A stretch of 64,000 nt of DNA from Periweissella fabaria. Lineage in GTDB: Bacteria > Bacillota > Bacilli > Lactobacillales > Lactobacillaceae. Position 1 is the stretch's first letter. Each line of letters opens with the position of its first letter. Where the stretch lies: the NCBI RefSeq assembly GCF_918814575.1, contig NZ_CAKKNS010000004.1, positions 62,001 through 126,000 of the forward strand. The letters are read 5' to 3'. The notes beneath the pieces are model-generated. The model did not search any database. It was not told where the DNA came from and was given only the letters and a program-made list of their open reading frames with translations. Positions 39,294 through 48,258 of this stretch are shown piece by piece. Made by a program: the position numbers and the translations under genes.

Positions 39294-39333
39294 TAAAAAA
39301 ACTGGCTTAAAGACCATCCTTAAACCAGTTTTC
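39294..39333 (-). terminator. Terminator of the tyrosine phosphatase unit
   Basis: On the minus strand AAAACTGGTTTAAG pairs with CTTTAAGCCAGTTTT around a short loop, followed by T-rich sequence, three bases after the stop. Confidence 0.87.
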
Positions 39334-39335
39334 CC

Positions 39336-40094
39336 TTATGCTAAATATTGATGACGTAAGGCACTAATTACATCACTTGATAAACCAAGTCCATCTTCCG
39401 CTTTGAAGTAATTGGCAATTGAGCCAAAGTTTTCCTCAATCGTTGCAAAGCTATGTTCCAAATATGATTGCTTCACATACAACATTGTTTCTATTACTGA
39501 GAGCGCCTCTTCTGACACACCGTTGGCCCGATAACTCGTAATAATCGCATCATTAGCGGCTTTTCGTGACGGATTTGTCGCTAAATAATCTTGCATGATC
39601 TGACTAGGCGTTACTTGCAAGCTCGCTAACAATAACGCTGCGGCAACTCCCGTCCGATCCTTTCCAGCAAAACAGTGGAAAATGGCTGGCCCTGTATGAG
39701 TGACTAAACCATCTAAAAAGTTATGTAAGCCTTCACGTCCACTTTGTGATAAGACAATTTCCCGATACATATCTTTCATCACATCGTCAGCTTGATGCGG
39801 ATCAATTCCCGATGCAAATACTTCTAGTGAAGCTGAGTGGCCACCAGAATCACGCATCAAATCAATATGGTGATAATCAACGCCATTGAATTGATCATCT
39901 GGTTTTTCCGTGATTTCTTTATCACTTCGGAAATCATAGATTTGCTTAATCTGATAATTTTCAAAAAGCATGGCCCGTTCGGGAGCTGCAATTTCAACTA
40001 ATTCACCACTTCGAAAAATTAAATCAGGTTGCATTTTTTGTTGTTTAATAGTTGTAAAATTATTTAATCCACGGAAATTAACTAACGTATCCAT
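39336..40094 (-). CDS. Tyrosine-protein phosphatase (Y_phosphatase3/LipA-like)
   Basis: The 252-residue cytosolic phosphatase has the signature HCFAGKDRTG (nucleophile Cys141, Arg147) and the N-terminal RSGEL motif of the Tyr-phosphatase 3 family. Members act on phosphotyrosine, phosphoinositides or other small phosphates; the substrate here is unknown. It lies 18 bases after a small gene on the same strand and has a GGAGA ribosome site, so the pair is probably an operon. Confidence 0.9.
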   Translation of the reverse strand: MDTLVNFRGLNNFTTIKQQKMQPDLIFRSGELVEIAAPERAMLFENYQIKQIYDFRSDKEITEKPDDQFNGVDYHHIDLMRDSGGHSASLEVFASGIDPHQADDVMKDMYREIVLSQSGREGLHNFLDGLVTHTGPAIFHCFAGKDRTGVAAALLLASLQVTPSQIMQDYLATNPSRKAANDAIITSYRANGVSEEALSVIETMLYVKQSYLEHSFATIEENFGSIANYFKAEDGLGLSSDVISALRHQYLA

Positions 40095-40112
40095 CGTCTT
40101 GGTCTCCTATAT

Positions 40113-40487
40113 CTAATCTTGGGCAGGGGCTTCGTATTGTTCGACCAAAGTATTAATTTCGGTAATAAATTCAGCTGTAAAAATTGGATAATCTTCCGTT
40201 AATCCTAATAAATCAGCAATATTATCACCGGCGATTGTATCAAAATACGTAATTTCAGCAATTAATTGTTTATTACTCTTAGCATCATCACTAATTTGGG
40301 CAAATTTGGCAACCTTTGCTTGATAAGCATTCATTGCCAAATCATTAACTAAAGGTTCAGCTAATTCGCCACCCCGTTCAATAATCGTATTTTCCATAAT
40401 TTTAAGTGCTGCTTGGAGGGTTGCAATTGTGGTACCGGCCAAAGCTTGACGGGCATTGCGGTAAGTGAGCGTTGTTTGTTTGTCCAT
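40113..40487 (-). CDS. Hypothetical protein, 124 residues
   Basis: I do not recognise a family. The product is an acidic, almost entirely helical cytosolic protein with heptad-like spacing (residues about 20-75). It lacks a signal peptide, Cys and Trp. GGAG lies nine bases before the ATG. It is upstream of and probably co-transcribed with the tyrosine phosphatase, so it may be its partner or substrate (inference). Confidence 0.68.
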   Translation of the reverse strand: MDKQTTLTYRNARQALAGTTIATLQAALKIMENTIIERGGELAEPLVNDLAMNAYQAKVAKFAQISDDAKSNKQLIAEITYFDTIAGDNIADLLGLTEDYPIFTAEFITEINTLVEQYEAPAQD

Positions 40488-40611
40488 ATTTTTCTCCAGT
40501 TGCTTCTTGTAAATTAATTCTTATCTTCTATAATACCCAGAATTTTAACTTAGCGCAAAATTAAAAATATTACATAACCGTATTGTGGCTATCGGATAGT
40601 TCAATAGATAT

Positions 40612-40650
40612 AAAAAACGACCTTGATGCTTGGCATCAAAGTCGTTTTTT
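40612..40650 (-). terminator. Terminator of gpmA
   Basis: The arms AAAAAACGACCTTGATGC and GCATCAAAGTCGTTTTTT pair with one mismatch around TTG, with T runs on both strands. Confidence 0.88.
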
Positions 40651-40687
40651 AGTACACTACGCTATCTTAACGATAGGTTTAGCACTC

Positions 40688-41383
40688 TTATTTCTTTTCA
40701 AGAATCTTCTTATCAGTAACTTCAAGAGCAGTGTTGAAAGTGTACACAACTGGTTCACCAGTAGCCATTTCAAGATTCAAGATATCATCATCTGAAATGT
40801 TTTCAATGTACTTGCTCAAAGCACGTAATGAGTTACCGTGGGCAGCGATGATGATGTTCTTGTCTTCCTTCAACTTAGGAGCAATTTCATCTTCCCAGAA
40901 TGGGATAACACGGTCCAAAGTAACCTTCAAGTTTTCACCAGCTGGTACAGTGCGTGGGTCAAGGTCAGCGTAACGACGATCGTTAGCAATTGAACCTTCT
41001 GCGTTAACGTCTTGCATTGGTGGCAATACGTCGTATGAACGACGCCAGATGTGCACTTGATCGTCACCCCATTTTTCAGCGGCTTCAGCTTTGTTTTGAC
41101 CTTGCAAAGCACCGTAGTGACGTTCGTTCAAGCGCCATGTCTTAGTTTCAGGAATCCAAAGTTGGTCTGATTCTTCAAGAGCGAAGTGCAAAGTCTTAAT
41201 CGCACGAGTCAATACTGAAGTGTAGGCGAAATCAAATTCCAAACCTTCTGCCTTCAATGAACGACCTGCGTTCTTTGCTTCTTCAACACCTTGTTCTGAC
41301 AAGTTAACATCAACCCAACCAGTGAAAAGGTTCTTTAAGTTCCATTCACTTTGTCCGTGACGAATCAAAACTAATTTAGCCAT
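40688..41383 (-). CDS. gpmA: 2,3-bisphosphoglycerate-dependent phosphoglycerate mutase
   Basis: The enzyme interconverts 3- and 2-phosphoglycerate in lower glycolysis. The 231-residue protein begins with the phosphohistidine motif LIRHGQSEWN (His9), and later has NERHYGALQG and the second catalytic His in AAHGNSLRAL. Its length and sequence are typical of dPGM. It is monocistronic with its own terminator. GAGGTAG precedes the ATG. The regular codon use suggests high expression. Confidence 0.97.
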   Translation of the reverse strand: MAKLVLIRHGQSEWNLKNLFTGWVDVNLSEQGVEEAKNAGRSLKAEGLEFDFAYTSVLTRAIKTLHFALEESDQLWIPETKTWRLNERHYGALQGQNKAEAAEKWGDDQVHIWRRSYDVLPPMQDVNAEGSIANDRRYADLDPRTVPAGENLKVTLDRVIPFWEDEIAPKLKEDKNIIIAAHGNSLRALSKYIENISDDDILNLEMATGEPVVYTFNTALEVTDKKILEKK

Positions 41384-41510
41384 TAGGATACTACCTCTTT
41401 TTTAAATGATTTTTTATACAATTACGATTATAACCGATTTTGCTCACTAGCGCACACTAAAAACAAATTCAAAGGTAAAAATCTCCTAAAAAAAGTTAAT
41501 TTTACAACTA

Positions 41511-41541
41511 AAAAATCCAAGCTAATGATTAGCTTGGATTG
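41511..41541 (-). terminator. Terminator of azlCD
   Basis: Perfect arms AATCCAAGCTAA and TTAGCTTGGATT are followed on the minus strand by TTTTTT. Confidence 0.88.
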
Positions 41542-41550
41542 GTTATTTAT

Positions 41551-41889
41551 TTACATTGCAGCAAACAATAATGCAAAGCCCCAAACACTAAGGAGCCCTA
41601 CCATTACTGATAAGAACATTGATCGTGTATAATAAGCAACAATTACGACAATTATCGCCGCTAAGTACATATTAAAATTAGTAAATACCATGTGATAGCT
41701 ATGATCAACGAATAAATCTTTGGCAATCAATGAACTGAACAATGCAACTGGCATATAATTCATCCATTCATTAAACCAAGTTGGTACTTTTCGTGTTGTA
41801 AAAAACAACATAGGAAAATAGCGCGGAATTAACGCGGCAATCATCCCGAAAACAACAATCATTAAATGCCGTTTGGTTTCTGCATCCAT
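41551..41889 (-). CDS. azlD: AzlD family branched-chain amino acid exporter subunit
   Basis: The 112-residue protein has four hydrophobic helices and the conserved AALIPRYFPMLFF region of AzlD. AzlD is the small partner of AzlC, forming an exporter of branched-chain amino acids and the analogue azaleucine. It follows azlC by 15 bases and has a GGAG site, so the two are one operon. Confidence 0.9.
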   Translation of the reverse strand: MDAETKRHLMIVVFGMIAALIPRYFPMLFFTTRKVPTWFNEWMNYMPVALFSSLIAKDLFVDHSYHMVFTNFNMYLAAIIVVIVAYYTRSMFLSVMVGLLSVWGFALLFAAM

Positions 41890-41904
41890 GAACTTGAATC
41901 TCCT

Positions 41905-42681
41905 CTAATTCTCTGCTTCGCTAATTTGTTCCATCTCACGCGCACGCGGATTTTTAATTCGTTTTAAAATCGCGCTGTCACTGTAGTTAGCCTTCAAGTA
42001 GCGTTCTAACAAGTAACCAGCGGTTGCAGCTACTAAAGTTGCTACAATTAAACCTAATGTACTCTTAAGCATCACGACCGCTAGGACCGCTACAACTACT
42101 GAAATGATAACTGGAACAAATAAAATACGGCGCTTAAGTTGCATTGTTACCATATATAGGAACATTGCAGTTAAAGCAAAGTGCACAATTGGTAGGTCAA
42201 TGGTAATCTTAGTTCCCAAAATACCACCAATAATATTCCCTACTGTCCAAGATAGCAGTGAGAAATATTCAACCATTAAGGCGTCGTTTGCTGACCATTT
42301 CTTATCAGTTGAAAACTTGAGGTAATTAACCGCATAGTTTTCATCATTCATTGAAAAGGCAAACCGGAAAATGAAAGGTTTACTTTCATTTTTAAGATAT
42401 TTTGACAAACTAGTCCCTAACAATGCATACCGTAATTCTAAGAAGAATAATAGCAAAGTAATTGTGAAAACTGGAGTGCCCGTCATTATTGATGAAGCAA
42501 TCAAAAATTGGGCTCCACCAGAAAAGACAAATAATGAAACTAGGACAATCATCCAAATAGCAAAACCACCCGTTTTTAACAAAATACCGGCAGCAATTCC
42601 TATTGGTAAGTAACTAATCATTAAGGGCAAACATGCCTTTAACGCTTTTAGCCATTGTGGCTCATTCGTATGCTCGTTCAT
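41905..42681 (-). CDS. azlC: AzlC family branched-chain amino acid exporter
   Basis: The 258-residue membrane protein has about six to seven helices and family motifs PIGIAAGIL and SGGAQFL near the N-terminus, then ELRYALLGTSLSKYL. It is the large subunit of the AzlCD exporter (LIV-E family). The cytosolic tail is basic and acidic. A CGGAG ribosome site precedes the ATG. No CodY box that I could defend was seen upstream. Confidence 0.92.
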   Translation of the reverse strand: MNEHTNEPQWLKALKACLPLMISYLPIGIAAGILLKTGGFAIWMIVLVSLFVFSGGAQFLIASSIMTGTPVFTITLLLFFLELRYALLGTSLSKYLKNESKPFIFRFAFSMNDENYAVNYLKFSTDKKWSANDALMVEYFSLLSWTVGNIIGGILGTKITIDLPIVHFALTAMFLYMVTMQLKRRILFVPVIISVVVAVLAVVMLKSTLGLIVATLVAATAGYLLERYLKANYSDSAILKRIKNPRAREMEQISEAEN

Positions 42682-42825
42682 ATTGACTCCGAAAATAATT
42701 CAATCATATATTAAAACAGTAAACCAATTGTAACATACCAATACAATTAATTTACCTTTTCGCTAATTTTAGCGAGATAAACCTAAAATGTAAGCGTTAT
42801 CTCTCATGGTTATTTAATAAACAAT

Positions 42826-42874
42826 AAAAATACCACCTTAAATTAGTGACTTTCACTCAATTTAAGATGGTATC
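42826..42874 (-). terminator. Terminator of rluD-like/trxA unit
   Basis: The arms ATACCACCTTAAATT and AATTTAAGATGGTAT pair with one mismatch, and T follows on the minus strand. Confidence 0.87.
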
Positions 42875-42884
42875 TTACAGTTAT

Positions 42885-43217
42885 TTATTTTGTACTTTGA
42901 TATTCGGCAACTTTCTTAGCTAAATACTCGCTAAGTTTTGCTTGTGGGTATAAACCAGAAATCTTTTCTTTTGCAACACCATCTTGGAAAATTACTAATG
43001 ATGGAATACTCATAACATGATATTCTTCAGCCAATTCAGTTTGACCATCCACATTAACTTTTCCAAATGTGATTTGTTCAGTAAATTCAGTTTCGAGATT
43101 ATCAAGAATCGGATTCATAATCTTACATGGGCCACACCAATCCGCCCAAAAATCAACGACAACAACCCCGTTTGCAGTTGCTTCTTGTAAATTTTCTTGT
43201 GTAATTTCAATTGCCAT
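42885..43217 (-). CDS. trxA: Thioredoxin
   Basis: This 110-residue thioredoxin has the active site WADWCGPCK (Cys28, Cys31) and the cis-Pro loop SIPSLVIF. It reduces protein disulfides using thioredoxin reductase. It starts 11 bases after the pseudouridine synthase stop with AAGGAG upstream, so they are co-transcribed. Confidence 0.96.
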   Translation of the reverse strand: MAIEITQENLQEATANGVVVVDFWADWCGPCKIMNPILDNLETEFTEQITFGKVNVDGQTELAEEYHVMSIPSLVIFQDGVAKEKISGLYPQAKLSEYLAKKVAEYQSTK

Positions 43218-43228
43218 TATAGTACTCC

Positions 43229-44125
43229 TTATCGTTTTAAATTAACTGGAAAATGAGCTGGTAAGGCTGCTGATAGATTAACAATTTGACTACTAAATGG
43301 AATATGCAGTTCGACTTGTGCACTATGTAGTAGCATCGGTTCATCAGCTTTGGTTAATGAATTATATAGTGGATCGCCAATAATCGGATGCCCAATACTG
43401 GCCAAATGAACACGTAATTGGTGCGTCCGTCCTGTTTCTAATTGTAACCGAACTAAAGTGTTTTGAAAAACACTATGGACTTTTGTCCAATGGGTAATTG
43501 CTGGTAGCGCTTGGTCGCCATTAACTTGCCGCTTTCGTGGATCAGTTAAATCATGCCCAATTGGCACATCAATTGTGCCTGTGGTTGTCGTAATTGCCCC
43601 GCTAACCCAGGCTAAATAAGTTCGCTTAATAATTTTATTAGCAATTAATTGATTTAAAATTGGAACGACAATCGGATTTTTAGCAATAATTAACGCTCCC
43701 GATGTCGCTTGATCAAGACGATGAATAATATACGGTTGCTGATTATGGGAGGCTAAATACGCCGCTACGAAATTCATGACAGTATTCATTTCCCCTTGAT
43801 AATTAGGATGGGTCTTATAACCAGCCGGTTTATTAACGACTAACAAATCTTTATTTTCAAATATTACCGGCACTTTAACACTATTATCAATAGCATAGTT
43901 TGAAGTTGGTGTTACAAAGTCATCATCAATAAAGTTAAATGTAACTACATCCCCAGCTTGTAAGATTGTACCCGTATGTTGATAGTGGCCATTAATCAAT
44001 ACTGCTTGTCGCATCCGTAGATTACCGCGAATCCGACGCGGAACATGCCAACGAACCAATTGGTCTTTTAAAGCCATCCCCGCTTCAGCTGTCGTAATTG
44101 TTACTTGGTATGGCCATGTCATCAT
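43229..44125 (-). CDS. RluA/RluD family pseudouridine synthase
   Basis: The 298-residue RNA-modifying enzyme has an S4-like N-terminal region and the catalytic motif HRLDQATSGALI (Asp in the RLD triad), with later RTHQLRVHL. It isomerises uridine in rRNA or tRNA; the exact target cannot be read from sequence. It forms an operon with trxA. The ATG pair at 44125/44122 follows AAAGGCGG, and I took the first. Confidence 0.92.
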   Translation of the reverse strand: MMTWPYQVTITTAEAGMALKDQLVRWHVPRRIRGNLRMRQAVLINGHYQHTGTILQAGDVVTFNFIDDDFVTPTSNYAIDNSVKVPVIFENKDLLVVNKPAGYKTHPNYQGEMNTVMNFVAAYLASHNQQPYIIHRLDQATSGALIIAKNPIVVPILNQLIANKIIKRTYLAWVSGAITTTTGTIDVPIGHDLTDPRKRQVNGDQALPAITHWTKVHSVFQNTLVRLQLETGRTHQLRVHLASIGHPIIGDPLYNSLTKADEPMLLHSAQVELHIPFSSQIVNLSAALPAHFPVNLKR

Positions 44126-44197
44126 TATCGTCCGCCTTTCCTAAAAGAATAATTTTAGCATATTTTCATCGCAAGCTCATAATTTCTCCAAGCATTC

Positions 44198-44226
44198 TTT
44201 ACAATTTAGTTAAAAACAGTTATATT
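44198..44226 (+). promoter_or_regulatory. Promoter of the TPP riboswitch-ykoEDC unit
   Basis: TTTACA (44198-44203), a 17-base spacer and TATATT (44221-44226) fit sigma-A promoters. The start would be near 44233, so the transcript begins with a short GCGGA/TCCGC hairpin before the aptamer. Confidence 0.65.
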
Positions 44227-44276
44227 GATGGTAGCGGAAGTCTCTCCGCAAAAAAATTTAATATTTAAAAGCATGT

Positions 44277-44345
44277 TATCTGGGGTGCGAAGAGCTGAGA
44301 ATTACCCATTGAACCTGAACTAGTTAGTACTAGCGGAGGAAGATA
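44277..44345 (+). promoter_or_regulatory. TPP riboswitch (THI element) aptamer
   Basis: P1 can form from TATCT (44277-44281) and AGATA (44341-44345). Between them are the conserved GGGGTGC, GCTGAGA, ACCC and TGAACCTGA segments of the thi box. The 44126-44471 gap holds, in order, the promoter, this aptamer and a terminator. Binding thiamine pyrophosphate should allow the terminator to form and shut off ykoE. Confidence 0.95.
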
Positions 44346-44378
44346 CGCTTATTTTTGTGCAATTATGCCTATCGTAAG

Positions 44379-44427
44379 CCAACTTTCATTCGCTCATTAT
44401 GAATGAAAGTTGGTTTTTTGTTTTTTT
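44379..44427 (+). terminator. Riboswitch expression-platform terminator
   Basis: Perfect 13-base arms CCAACTTTCATTC and GAATGAAAGTTGG are followed by TTTTTTG and seven T. Flanking ATCGTAAG (44371-44378) and CTTACGAT (44431-44438) could extend the helix around the T tract. Confidence 0.92.
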
Positions 44428-44471
44428 AAACTTACGATAATTATGTTTTTAAATTTGGAGGTATTCGTACT

Positions 44472-45032
44472 ATGCAAACAACCAAAAAGTCGTCAGGATG
44501 GCACTTGCGTGATGTCATCATGTTAACTCTTATTGCTATTTTCTTTGGTTTTATTTTCTGGATTTGGGCCTTTGCCTATGACGCAGTAGCCGCAACCCCC
44601 CTCAAACCATTCGCCAATGATATTACTCTAGGCGCCTGGATTATGGCCGGACCTTTAGCTGGTTATCTGCTTCGTAAAGCTGGGGCATCATTTTTAGGGG
44701 AATTTTTAGCTGCCTTTGCTGAAATGATTATCGGTTCCCAATGGGGAGTATCAACTTTACTTTCTGGTTTGATTCAAGGAATCGGTGGTGAACTAGGCTT
44801 TGCTTTAACTGGCTACAAAAAGTGGAATAGTTTTAGTTTAGTCCTTTCAACTTTAACAAGTACTATCGTAACATTTGGTTACGACCTCTATGCAAGTGGT
44901 TATACTTCTTATAGCTTAGGCATGCTTATTACTTTATTCATCATTCGGTTCTTATCAATTGGTTTCTTCGGTGGTGTTCTTGTAGCTGCGATTACAAAAT
45001 TAATTGATAAATCAGGAATCTTGAACCGTTAA
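44472..45032 (+). CDS. ykoE: ECF transporter S component YkoE (thiamine/HMP)
   Basis: The 186-residue membrane protein has about six helices and the YkoE pattern FAYDAVAATPLKPFANDITLG near the N-terminus. YkoE is the substrate-binding subunit of the YkoEDC importer for thiamine or its hydroxymethylpyrimidine precursor. The TPP riboswitch directly upstream supports the assignment. GGAGG lies 10 bases before the ATG. The 128 bases before ykoD contain a weak AAAACCAA/TTGGTTTT hairpin. Confidence 0.93.
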   Translation: MQTTKKSSGWHLRDVIMLTLIAIFFGFIFWIWAFAYDAVAATPLKPFANDITLGAWIMAGPLAGYLLRKAGASFLGEFLAAFAEMIIGSQWGVSTLLSGLIQGIGGELGFALTGYKKWNSFSLVLSTLTSTIVTFGYDLYASGYTSYSLGMLITLFIIRFLSIGFFGGVLVAAITKLIDKSGILNR

Positions 45033-45181
45033 TTTTCAATTACACATAGGCTCATCACATCCGTTTTAGCGATTTAGTGGCTCACTCACTCAAAACCAAT
45101 TTGCTTGGACACATTTGGTTTTTGACCACCATAGCTATAACGGGTACATATTAATTATAGATGAACGAGGATTTTTTCATT

Positions 45182-46576
45182 ATGGCTCTACTAACAACGC
45201 ATAACTTAAGTATCGCTTATCAAGAAGATGCTACTCCCATCATTACCGACGTTAATTTATCGATTAATGCCGGTACCTTTAATCTGCTTATCGGCCCTTC
45301 TGGTAGTGGTAAATCAACCTTGTTAAAGGCAATTGCCGGTCTTTATCCCGAATTTGGTGGCGCTATTACCGGGGATATCAAATTTCAAGGACAAAGCATC
45401 GCTGATTTAAGTATCATTGAGCGCGTAAAAAAAGTCGCGCTCCTGTTCCAAAATCCTAGTGAACAATTTGCCATGACCACGCCTTTTGATGAGTTAGTCT
45501 TCACCCTTGAAAATCTACAAACACCGCCAGCAGATATTGAAAAGCGCGCTTTAGCGGCCTTAGAGTTTGTAGGTATTACTCAATTTAAAGATCAAAATAT
45601 CCAAACACTATCTGGTGGTGAAGCACAAAAAGTTGCACTAGCCATCTGCTTAGCTATGGAAAGTGACATTATTTTACTAGACGAACCATTTGCGAGTGTT
45701 GACCCAGAAGCCCGTTTAGACTTGTTACAAAAGCTTCAAGAATTACAACAAGCGGGCCGCACCATTATTATTTCTGACCACGACTTAGCTGGTTATGCCG
45801 ATATTATTTCAACTATGTATACTATCGATGGCCAACACGTCAAGATAGTGAATGATCCGACTAGTTATTTTGCCAAATTTGTAACCGAAACGGCAACTTA
45901 CCAACCTGTATCAGAACCCAGTGTCTTTGAATTAGAAGCATTTGGTTTTAAAACTGGCGAACGAACATTACTCCAGCCTTTATCTTTAGCAATTGCTAAA
46001 GATAAATTCACCCTAATCACCGGGCCCAATGGAGTTGGTAAATCAACATTTTTTACCGCCCTAACACGCTTAAAAACCTATAGTGGCGAAGTTAGCTACT
46101 TAGGAACGGATATTCAAAAAATTAAATTACCTAAATATGTCCGAGAAGTTGCCTTAGTTTTTCAACATGCTGAACAACAATATCTGAAAATGACCGTCAT
46201 GGAAGAAATTAACCTCAGCCTTAAACACGCTCGTTTTCCAGAATTATGGACCGCTGCCAAAATCGATGCAACGTTAACTGTTTTAAATATGGCTACCTTA
46301 AAGGATCATGTTATCTATCAATTGTCCGGTGGCCAAAAAAAGAAACTACAAATTTTATTAATGTTAATTATCGGTACCCCCGTACTATTATTTGATGAAC
46401 CCTTAGCTGGTCTTGACCTAGCATCTGTGCATGTTGTTTTTGATTTATTAACTACAGCTGCACATGCACAACATCAAACAATTTTGATGATTAGTCACCA
46501 ATTAAATGGGGTAACTCAATATTTTGACCACCACTTGCTTTTTGACAACCAAACTTTAACTTACGAGGTACACTAA
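45182..46576 (+). CDS. ykoD: ECF transporter tandem ATPase YkoD
   Basis: The single 464-residue chain fuses two ABC ATPase domains: the first with GPSGSGKST and LSGGEAQK, the second with GPNGVGKST and LSGGQKKK, each with its Walker B Asp-Glu. This fusion is typical of YkoD in the thiamine/HMP ECF transporter. I chose ATG at 45182 because GAGG lies upstream; an ATG seven codons earlier has no site. Its stop overlaps the ykoC start in TAATG. Confidence 0.93.
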   Translation: MALLTTHNLSIAYQEDATPIITDVNLSINAGTFNLLIGPSGSGKSTLLKAIAGLYPEFGGAITGDIKFQGQSIADLSIIERVKKVALLFQNPSEQFAMTTPFDELVFTLENLQTPPADIEKRALAALEFVGITQFKDQNIQTLSGGEAQKVALAICLAMESDIILLDEPFASVDPEARLDLLQKLQELQQAGRTIIISDHDLAGYADIISTMYTIDGQHVKIVNDPTSYFAKFVTETATYQPVSEPSVFELEAFGFKTGERTLLQPLSLAIAKDKFTLITGPNGVGKSTFFTALTRLKTYSGEVSYLGTDIQKIKLPKYVREVALVFQHAEQQYLKMTVMEEINLSLKHARFPELWTAAKIDATLTVLNMATLKDHVIYQLSGGQKKKLQILLMLIIGTPVLLFDEPLAGLDLASVHVVFDLLTTAAHAQHQTILMISHQLNGVTQYFDHHLLFDNQTLTYEVH

Positions 46577-47238
46577 TGATGGATGCTAGTATTAAAATTA
46601 TTCTTGCCTTGTTAATTAGCTTGGAAATTTCATTTACCACATCAATTAGTTTAAATATTGCGCTAATTGTTTGTGCTATTATTTACCTTCTATGTAAACG
46701 CGTTAATTGGAAACTAATGCTTTATAGTATTTTTCTACCTATTCTCCCCGCCTTTGGGTCATGGTCATCACTATATTTCTATGGTACCGGGGATCACATC
46801 CATATGTCTTTTGTTTTACTAACACGGATTTTTGCGTATATTTGGATTGGCAGTTGCTTTACGTTTACCACGGATATCGATAAATTGCTAAAATCATTAG
46901 AACAAAATTTCCGCCTACCAAGTACTTTTGTGTATGGGGTTTTAGCCGCCTTTAATTTTCTTCCTCGGATTGCCCAAGAAGTTAAAATTATTCGCTTAGC
47001 TGCCCGCATGCGTGGTGAAATCCTCCACTTCTATTCACCGCAAATTTTCTTTAAAGCAATTTTAACTTCCCTCAACTGGTCAAATAATTTAGCCCAAGCC
47101 ATGCGTTCACATGGTTTTGCTGAGGGAGCTACCCGTACCCACTATCATGTTATTAAGATTCCCATCTGGAACTGGTTTGTTGCGCTTGTCATTTTTATTG
47201 CTGTTCAAATCTTTTTATTCATGTCACCTTTTCATTAA
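46576..47238 (+). CDS. ykoC: ECF transporter T component YkoC
   Basis: The 220-residue transmembrane scaffold is of the CbiQ/EcfT type, with about five helices and the coupling-helix motif RMRGE near residue 148, a second such motif following (AMRSHGFAEGATR). It links YkoE to YkoD. It overlaps ykoD by one base and has GAGG seven bases before the ATG. Confidence 0.92.
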   Translation: MMDASIKIILALLISLEISFTTSISLNIALIVCAIIYLLCKRVNWKLMLYSIFLPILPAFGSWSSLYFYGTGDHIHMSFVLLTRIFAYIWIGSCFTFTTDIDKLLKSLEQNFRLPSTFVYGVLAAFNFLPRIAQEVKIIRLAARMRGEILHFYSPQIFFKAILTSLNWSNNLAQAMRSHGFAEGATRTHYHVIKIPIWNWFVALVIFIAVQIFLFMSPFH

Positions 47239-47291
47239 TTTGTTATAGTAGAGGTATACTATTCAAAATAAAGATATAGGCAGATGATTCC

Positions 47292-48212
47292 ATGATAAAA
47301 GAAATTACACATTTTAATAAATTTAAATGGCTGCAAATATCTGATCCTACATCAGAAGAACGCACCGAATTGATTGAACAACACCACTTAACTAATGAAT
47401 TACTATTCTATGCAACCGACCCGAATGAGAGTGCACGGATGGAATATGATATTCATAATGATACTAAATTAATGATTTTTGACGTGGTCACCCTTGATGG
47501 TTCACAAGCCGTCACTAGCCCGATTGGCATTATGTTTCGTGAAGGTTTTCTGTTCACTTTCACCCGGGAATCAACTGAATTCATCAATGATATTCTAATT
47601 AGTCCTGATAATAACCAAGTTGCTAAACCTGATGATCAAATCGAAGCCATCGACGTTGTTTTAAATGGTTTATATTCCTTAGTTACCGATTACGTAACGG
47701 CCTTAGTTGGCATTAATCGTCGCCGGAAAGGAATTCAAGAACGCCTTGCCCATGCGCGCCAACTTCAAAAAGAAATTAATGCGTTACTAGAACTGGAAAC
47801 GAACTTAATTTATTACTTAAATTCCCTCCAATCTGATATCGTTTTATTAGAAAACCTCAAACGCCATGAAGCCCCACGCTTATCAATTCAACAGTCTGAA
47901 CATATTGACGATATCTTAGTTGAATTACGCCAAGCAACCGATATGGCGACCATGGCCCAAGATGTCGTTACATCAGTTTCTGGTGCCTATTCAAACCTTG
48001 TTAATAATGATTTGAACTGGACGATGAAGCTATTAACTGTCTTTTCAATCTTATTAACCGTTCCCACGATTGTTTCTGGTTTTTGGGGTGAAAACGTCCC
48101 CTTACCCTTAATGAATAATAAGTATGGTTGGATTATTACCATTGGTATTATGATTGTTATTATGCTCATTTTCTCAATCTTCTTGTGGAAGGGTGGCTTA
48201 TTTAGAAAATAA
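47292..48212 (+). CDS. CorA-like divalent cation transporter
   Basis: The 306-residue protein has the long alpha-helical cytosolic domain of CorA (about residues 1-240) and two C-terminal transmembrane helices. The universally conserved GMN at the pore mouth reads GEN (SGFWGENVPLP). This makes selectivity or activity uncertain, although some CorA-like relatives vary here. It begins 53 bases after ykoC with only a weak AGG site, so it may be partly co-transcribed. Confidence 0.85.
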   Translation: MIKEITHFNKFKWLQISDPTSEERTELIEQHHLTNELLFYATDPNESARMEYDIHNDTKLMIFDVVTLDGSQAVTSPIGIMFREGFLFTFTRESTEFINDILISPDNNQVAKPDDQIEAIDVVLNGLYSLVTDYVTALVGINRRRKGIQERLAHARQLQKEINALLELETNLIYYLNSLQSDIVLLENLKRHEAPRLSIQQSEHIDDILVELRQATDMATMAQDVVTSVSGAYSNLVNNDLNWTMKLLTVFSILLTVPTIVSGFWGENVPLPLMNNKYGWIITIGIMIVIMLIFSIFLWKGGLFRK

Positions 48213-48258
48213 AGCATTTTACCACATTGGTTAGCCCCAATCTCTGAAAGGAATATGT

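Noticed and set aside
45085-45110. AAAACCAA/TTGGTTTT hairpin between ykoE and ykoD as a terminator
   Set aside because: Only eight A/T-rich pairs with a long loop; ykoEDC are expected to be co-transcribed.
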